Translations under genes and position numbers: made by a program
Part shown: piece after piece, positions 36,909-40,565 of the stretch
How positions within the stretch are numbered: the stretch's first letter is position 1
Layout: the number at the start of each line of letters is the position of its first letter
The notes under the pieces: generated by a model
Seen by the model: only the letters and a program-made list of their open reading frames with translations
The model's database searches: none
What the model was told of the DNA's origin: nothing
Assembly (NCBI GenBank): GCA_021202395.1
Contig: JAJQDC010000043.1
Location: forward strand, 1-40,565
Source of the DNA: Clostridia bacterium
Lineage (GTDB): Bacteria > Bacillota > Clostridia > Christensenellales > Borkfalkiaceae
Direction: 5' to 3'
Length of the DNA: 40,565 bases

Positions 36909-37562
36909 ATGGAAAACAAACAAAACATTAAACAGAACAGCGGAAATATTACGAGCTTTTTCTTCTATGAAGATTACGCCGCCGCTGTAACGGAACTTAC
37001 GGATAAAGACGCAGGCGAGTTTATAAAACTATTTGGCGCATATATATTCGACAAAAAGCAAACCAAAACCACTGACAGTAAAGCGGCTAAATTATTTACC
37101 TTACTATCGTTAGATGTAAACACTACAGCAAAGCAGGCAAGCAAAAACAGAAAGCACTTTACTTTCTATAGGCAATATCACGAAGTCTTCTCCACTTTGG
37201 AAGACGAAGTTGCAGGCAGTCTTATCAAAAAAGTATGCGGTTATATGTTCGATACGGAATATCAAACGGAAAACGAAAACAGCGAAGCCAATACATACTT
37301 TAATGCAATGAAAGTAACATTAAGTAAAAGCAAAAACAAAGCGGCTAACGCAACTAAAAAGGAAATCACGATAGAAACTATATTGAAAGATTTTCCGCAG
37401 ATACTGGGTAGTTTGCGTATGGACAACCCTATACTTAATGAAGTAAATATGAATAAATTGTATAAGTACATCGAAGAACACACCGAAATGCAGACGGAGA
37501 GAATATACAATATCGTGGTAAATTTCCGCAGAGATAACGGGTTGCCAGAAGTACAAAAGTAA
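36909..37562 (+). CDS. DUF6291-like protein with internally duplicated domain
   Basis: 217 residues. GGAGG lies five bases before the ATG. Two related units can be aligned: residues 17-75 (FFFYEDYAAAVTELTDKDAG, then KLFGAYIFDKK) and 84-145 (FTFYRQYHEVFSTLEDEVAG, then KKVCGYMFDTE). A C-terminal helical part follows (ETILKDFPQILGSLRMD). Single-copy relatives (DUF6291) occur in phages and integrative elements near replication genes; their role is unknown. It is probably a cargo or replication-accessory gene of the element. Confidence 0.65.
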   Translation: MENKQNIKQNSGNITSFFFYEDYAAAVTELTDKDAGEFIKLFGAYIFDKKQTKTTDSKAAKLFTLLSLDVNTTAKQASKNRKHFTFYRQYHEVFSTLEDEVAGSLIKKVCGYMFDTEYQTENENSEANTYFNAMKVTLSKSKNKAANATKKEITIETILKDFPQILGSLRMDNPILNEVNMNKLYKYIEEHTEMQTERIYNIVVNFRRDNGLPEVQK

Positions 37563-37697
37563 AGAAAATACCCCTGACAACACCCAAACTTATCACAACA
37601 AATATACAACAAAAATTGAAAAAAAGCAAAAGTAATAATTTGGTTAAAATACACCAAAAAATCACGAGATATTTTTTGCAATTTTCAAGCAGGATAA

Positions 37698-37766
37698 GAA
37701 AAGTGCCACAGGGGCGCTTTTCGAGCCTTACACTGCCGTGTAAGGGAACAAGTCGGAAACCGACTT
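37698..37766. other. Three consecutive hairpins, candidate oriT
   Basis: Hairpin 1: 37698-37707 with 37713-37722 (one G-T pair). Hairpin 2: CCTTACAC / GTGTAAGG (37726-37733 with 37738-37745). Hairpin 3: AAGTCGG / CCGACTT (37750-37756 with 37760-37766), followed by TTTCTTTGGGGG. Short hairpins just upstream of an RHH gene are the usual layout of transfer origins in Firmicutes mobilizable elements. No relaxase gene is in the window. Confidence 0.5.
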
Positions 37767-37814
37767 TTCTTTGGGGGATTAAAAGAAAAAATTTAAAATG
37801 GAGGAAAAAATAAA

Positions 37815-38273
37815 ATGGCAAAAACAGGAGTTACAGAAAACAGAAACAGACGCTATATCAGGATTAATGATATAGATACATGGGATATGATTGACGAAGT
37901 TTCAGAATTGAACAGCAGCTACAGTTTCAACGAAATCGTAAACCGCGCACTGATGTACGGCTTACCCGAATTAATTAAATATCTGAAAGGCGAAGTTAAA
38001 TTGGAGCCCACAGAGGAAGTTTCAAAAGGTTACAGCGAGTACGAACTTGAGCAGATGAAATATTACGGGACCGTCGTACACTTATTGAAAGAAATAAATC
38101 TCAATTTGCTTTTATGCAAGTCAATGCTCTCGCAACTTGTCAATGCGTATGGCGAAACATTAGCAGGCAATCGGGTAATTTATGAAAAGTACTGCCAAGG
38201 CGCATACAGCGACACGCCTGATTTTCTTGTAGACTACGAAACGAGAGAGCTGAAGAAACTTCGCCAGTACTGA
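37815..38273 (+). CDS. Ribbon-helix-helix-type DNA-binding protein (possible relaxosome accessory)
   Basis: 152 residues. The N-terminus has the RHH layout: a strand RRYIRINDID, helix 1 TWDMIDEVSELNSS, turn, and helix 2 SFNEIVNRALMYGLPELIKYL (about residues 40-60). A long helical region follows (EYELEQMKYYGTVVHLLKEI). RHH proteins of this size next to oriT-like hairpins often nick-assist or repress relaxosome genes. It could equally be the element's repressor or partition protein. GGAGG lies ten bases before the ATG. Confidence 0.65.
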   Translation: MAKTGVTENRNRRYIRINDIDTWDMIDEVSELNSSYSFNEIVNRALMYGLPELIKYLKGEVKLEPTEEVSKGYSEYELEQMKYYGTVVHLLKEINLNLLLCKSMLSQLVNAYGETLAGNRVIYEKYCQGAYSDTPDFLVDYETRELKKLRQY

Positions 38274-38309
38274 TATTGCTTTGCACTACAACTTAATATA
38301 AAAATTATA

Positions 38310-38570
38310 ATTATTATGTAAGTCCCCTTGCACTCATCGGGATAGCGGGTAAGAAATTATATAACTACCCGCCGCGGTTATCGTATCCGCAATGAAAAAC
38401 GAAAAATATAAAAGTGGCTGCGCCGCGGTAAGTTGACGCGGTGCGGCTACTCCCTTCCGTTCGGACTACTCGGACATAATACGAAAATAAATGTAATAAC
38501 CGAATTGATATTGATGTCCACAGCCGACGGAATGGATAAATGTAGAAGGTATATATAACTTTCCGTGAAA
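38310..38570. other. Structured non-coding region before the integrase
   Basis: No gene is seen in 38274-38664. Hairpins: GCGGGTA / TACCCGC around 38345-38374; a 14-bp stem with three G-T pairs, 38414-38427 with 38437-38450; and GTGAAA / TTTCAC around 38560-38580. This could be an untranslated structured RNA, an excision-protein binding region or control of integrase expression. Confidence 0.4.
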
Positions 38571-38664
38571 AATGTTTCACAGAAATACTTGCAATCAACT
38601 AATAAATAATGTAGAATATAAGCACGGGAAAACCTTACCCGTAAAAATAAACTATCGGAGGAAA

Positions 38665-40064
38665 ATGACTCAAGAAGAACTTTTAAACTTATTTAATTTT
38701 ATAACAACCGTCGAATGCTCTGACGAGCAAAGGAGAACGATGCTTGAAGTAGCGGCAAAGACCTTGACCGTTGAAAAGTTAGACGACCTTGTTAATCATA
38801 GCGACGACGAAAATAAGGCAGACGAAATTGAAGAAATCGGCGTCCTGAAATTCACTAAACAGGAGATTTCAAAGATGCCCAAGAATTTCAGAAAAGAATT
38901 CAGAACAGCGGGCTGCACAGCCCACATCACAAAACGGCGCAGCGGCAAAGATAACTGGAACTATATGATACGCTACCGTAAGAACGGTTATAACCTTTTA
39001 GCTTCATCCAACAGTCTTGAAGAAGCCAAGCGTAAATTTATAGAAAAGTTAAAAGAAGCCGACGCCATCAAACGCACGGAAGACCTCGGTTATATGGTAG
39101 TACCCATAATGCCCTATACAAACCAGCAAGCCGTTGGCGCAACCGCACAGCCGCAGGTTATAGGCGCTTACATCGTACCACAGCAGACTTTGGCTACCGC
39201 CGCCATTCAGCCGCAGGTTGCAGCTAACCCCGTACAGCAAGCCCAGCCGCAGGAACAGCCCGAAAAGATAAACGGCATACCAGCCACCTTTGATAAATTC
39301 TCCAACTATTATTTCGAGAATTTTCATATAAGAAAGGTATGCCACGAAACCTACCGCATAGCTTTAAGTAATTATAAAAATCACGTATTCCCCCACTTCG
39401 GCGACGTGCCTATCTCAACCATTACTCCCGCTATTTGCCAGGAACTTTTGGATAAACTGATAGACGAAGACAAGGTGCGCACGGAAGAAAACGTATACAC
39501 AATGCTTAACGCTATTTTCAAGGCGGCTGTAAAGCACAACATAATTCAGCATAACCCGATGGATATGGTATTCCACACCAAACACGCCCGTGAACACGGA
39601 AAAGCCCTCTCTAAAGAAGAAGAGAAAAGCTGCTTGCCGATACGGCGGGTACGCCTTACCAGTTAATGTATGCAGTTGCTCTGTACACGGGCTTGCGCCC
39701 CAATGAGTACAAGACGGCGCAAATCGTGGGTGATTTCATAATCGCTAACAACAGCAAGCGCAAAAATGGTAAAGTGGAATTCAAGAAGATACCAATAACG
39801 CCTATGTTGAAGCCCTATCTCGAAGGTGTGGAAAAATTACATTTTGTACGGCTGGAACAGATGCGTAACCGTATGAAGCAGATTTTACCTAACCATAAGC
39901 TGTATGATATGAGAACGACGTTCTACACAAGATGCAGTGAATGCGGAATCGCGGAGGTTGCGCTTAAAAAATACGTAGGGCACTCGCTCGGAGGACTGGC
40001 GGATACATACACAGATTTATCTGATGAGTTCCTGCTGCGGGAGGGTCAGAAATTAAGCTACTAA
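38665..40064 (+). pseudogene. Tyrosine-type site-specific integrase, frameshifted
   Basis: ATG 38665 has GGAGG four bases upstream. The first part holds an arm-binding-like region (TAHITKRRSGKDNWNYMIRY), a linker rich in Gln and Pro, and the core-binding domain (FENFHIRKVCHETYRIALSNY, ending DMVFHTKHAREHGKALSKEE). At 39622-39630 (GAG AAA AGC) the frame breaks. Stepping back one base gives AAG CTG CTT GCC and then the catalytic domain to 40064: TGLRPNE (Arg), LYDMRTTFYTR (Arg, with Tyr where His is usual), YVGHSLGG (His), ADTYTDLS (Tyr). One missing A in an A-run would explain it. The gene is next to the rRNA/tRNA operon, a usual insertion site. Confidence 0.82.
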
Positions 40065-40076
40065 ACAGCCTACCCG

Positions 40077-40106
40077 TGCACCAAATTATGCACCAATCGT
40101 GCACCA
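40077..40106 (+). repeat. Three phased TGCACCA repeats, candidate integrase arm sites
   Basis: TGCACCA at 40077-40083, 40089-40095 and 40100-40106, spaced 12 and 11 bp, that is about one helical turn, starting 13 nt after the integrase stop. The rest of 40107-40261 is AT-rich with nothing else recognised. Confidence 0.65.
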
Positions 40107-40261
40107 AAATTCAAAATAAACTTTCACCAACACTAAATTTCGCCCTGCCATAAATTTTGTAAAAATGCTTATAAAAAAGAAAAATCTAAAGCCAAAATAA
40201 GCGTAAAATCTGATATATAAGGGAAAATATTTCAAGCTGAAAAAACGAGCAAAAAGTAAAG

Positions 40262-40297
40262 AAAATGACCGTTTTTCGACTGAAAAACGGTCATTTT
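40262..40297 (-). terminator. Terminator of the rRNA/tRNA operon
   Basis: A perfect 16-bp stem (40262-40277 with 40282-40297), 4-nt loop and T4 end on the minus strand, eight bases after the 3' end of the 5S rRNA. Confidence 0.9.
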
Positions 40298-40305
40298 GCT
40301 TGAAA

Positions 40306-40421
40306 TTCGGCAGCTTCCTATCCTCCCAATCCGTGTCCAGATTAGTACTTTCGGCGTAAACGAGCTTAACTTCTGTGTTCGGAATGAGAACAGGTGGATC
40401 CTCGTTGCTATCGCCACCGAA
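40306..40421 (-). rRNA. rrf: 5S ribosomal RNA
   Basis: 116 nt. The ends pair as helix I (TTCGGTGGC with GCTGCCGAA). Conserved internal sequence GTTCTCATTCCGAACACAGA is present. It starts one base after the tRNA-Asn 3' CCA on the minus strand and is followed by a strong terminator. Confidence 0.93.
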
Positions 40422-40422
40422 A

Positions 40423-40498
40423 TGGCTCCGCTTGTTGGACTTGAACCAACGACACCGCGGTTAACAGCCGCGTGCTCTACCGATTGAGCTAAAGCGGA
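40423..40498 (-). tRNA. tRNA-Asn (GTT)
   Basis: 76 nt including encoded CCA. Acceptor TCCGCTT / AAGCGGA, D-arm AGCTCAATCGGTAGAGC (approx.), anticodon arm CGCGG-CTGTTAA-CCGCG with anticodon GTT, T-arm with GGTTCAAGTCC. The sequence beyond it (40499-40565) resembles the processing region that follows 23S rRNA in Firmicutes (ATGTAGTTGTCAGTCTTCAA), so an rRNA operon probably lies just outside the window. Confidence 0.96.
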
Positions 40499-40565
40499 AT
40501 ATTAAGTCTTGAAGACTGACAACTACATAAAGGAAGCAAAGGGAAGAAATCAAATAAAAAGGTTA

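Noticed and set aside
40232-40487. ORFs over the 5S rRNA and tRNA
   Set aside because: They lie on rRNA/tRNA sequence and its terminator.

Overview
The window looks like a chromosomal segment of an anaerobic, moderately low-GC member of the Bacillota, most likely class Clostridia. This is inferred from strong AGGAGG-type ribosome sites, near-consensus TTGACA/TATAAT promoters, tight ATGA-overlapping operons, and clostridial families (CsoR, TSCPD protein, Trep_Strep-type ECF S component, rhodanese-TtcA fusion, DUF2318 lipoproteins). The exact genus cannot be read from the sequence.

Region by region. (1) 1-2.9 kb: a lone pseudopilin-like protein with a clean promoter and terminator, two small unknown genes, and a DUF4143-type ATPase with a repeat-bearing promoter. 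(2) 2.9-16.8 kb, minus strand: an apparent iron/heme acquisition locus. It has a duplicated-domain lipoprotein and a NEAT-like membrane-anchored surface protein behind DtxR-like palindromes. Then come three class I methyltransferases, two ATC-hydrolase-family genes (one broken by an in-frame TAA), a GNAT, a 4-TM protein and a YgbA-family Cys-rich protein. It ends in a heterodimeric ABC pair plus ECF S, T and fused A components. That last set matches the siaDE-siaFGH part of the streptococcal heme operon. (3) 16.8-19.9 kb: an integrase scar, an AlbA_2-domain protein, a GNAT and a flavin reductase. (4) 19.9-25.1 kb: a CsoR-controlled copper operon (csoR, copA, two DUF2318 lipoproteins, and an HMA-TauE-cupredoxin gene split by an in-frame TAG). 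(5) 25.2-31.9 kb, minus strand: a thiol operon of glutamate-cysteine ligase, a class II amidotransferase-like hydrolase, a cystine-type symporter, a single-pass acidic protein, a secreted tandem thioredoxin-like protein and a TSCPD protein. (6) 32.0-34.9 kb: HD hydrolase, TcdA-type E1 and rhodanese-TtcA on the plus strand, facing a small Cys-rich protein. (7) 34.9-40.1 kb: a small mobile element (HTH regulator, oriT-like hairpins, RHH protein, frameshifted tyrosine integrase with arm-type repeats) abutting the end of an rRNA/tRNA operon (tRNA-Asn, 5S rRNA, terminator).

The most interesting part is the sulfur region. The glutamate-cysteine ligase gene is preceded by a 29-residue leader peptide with four consecutive Cys codons and then an intrinsic terminator, the layout of a cysteine attenuator. 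A second ORF with four consecutive Cys codons, bracketed by two near-identical units encoding 12-residue Cys peptides, lies just before the cystine transporter. Three strong promoters here share a 20-bp operator-like motif just downstream of the -10 box. Together these suggest a cysteine-responsive regulon that I do not recognise from described systems. The second candidate for novelty is the methyltransferase/ATC-hydrolase module inside the heme-type locus.
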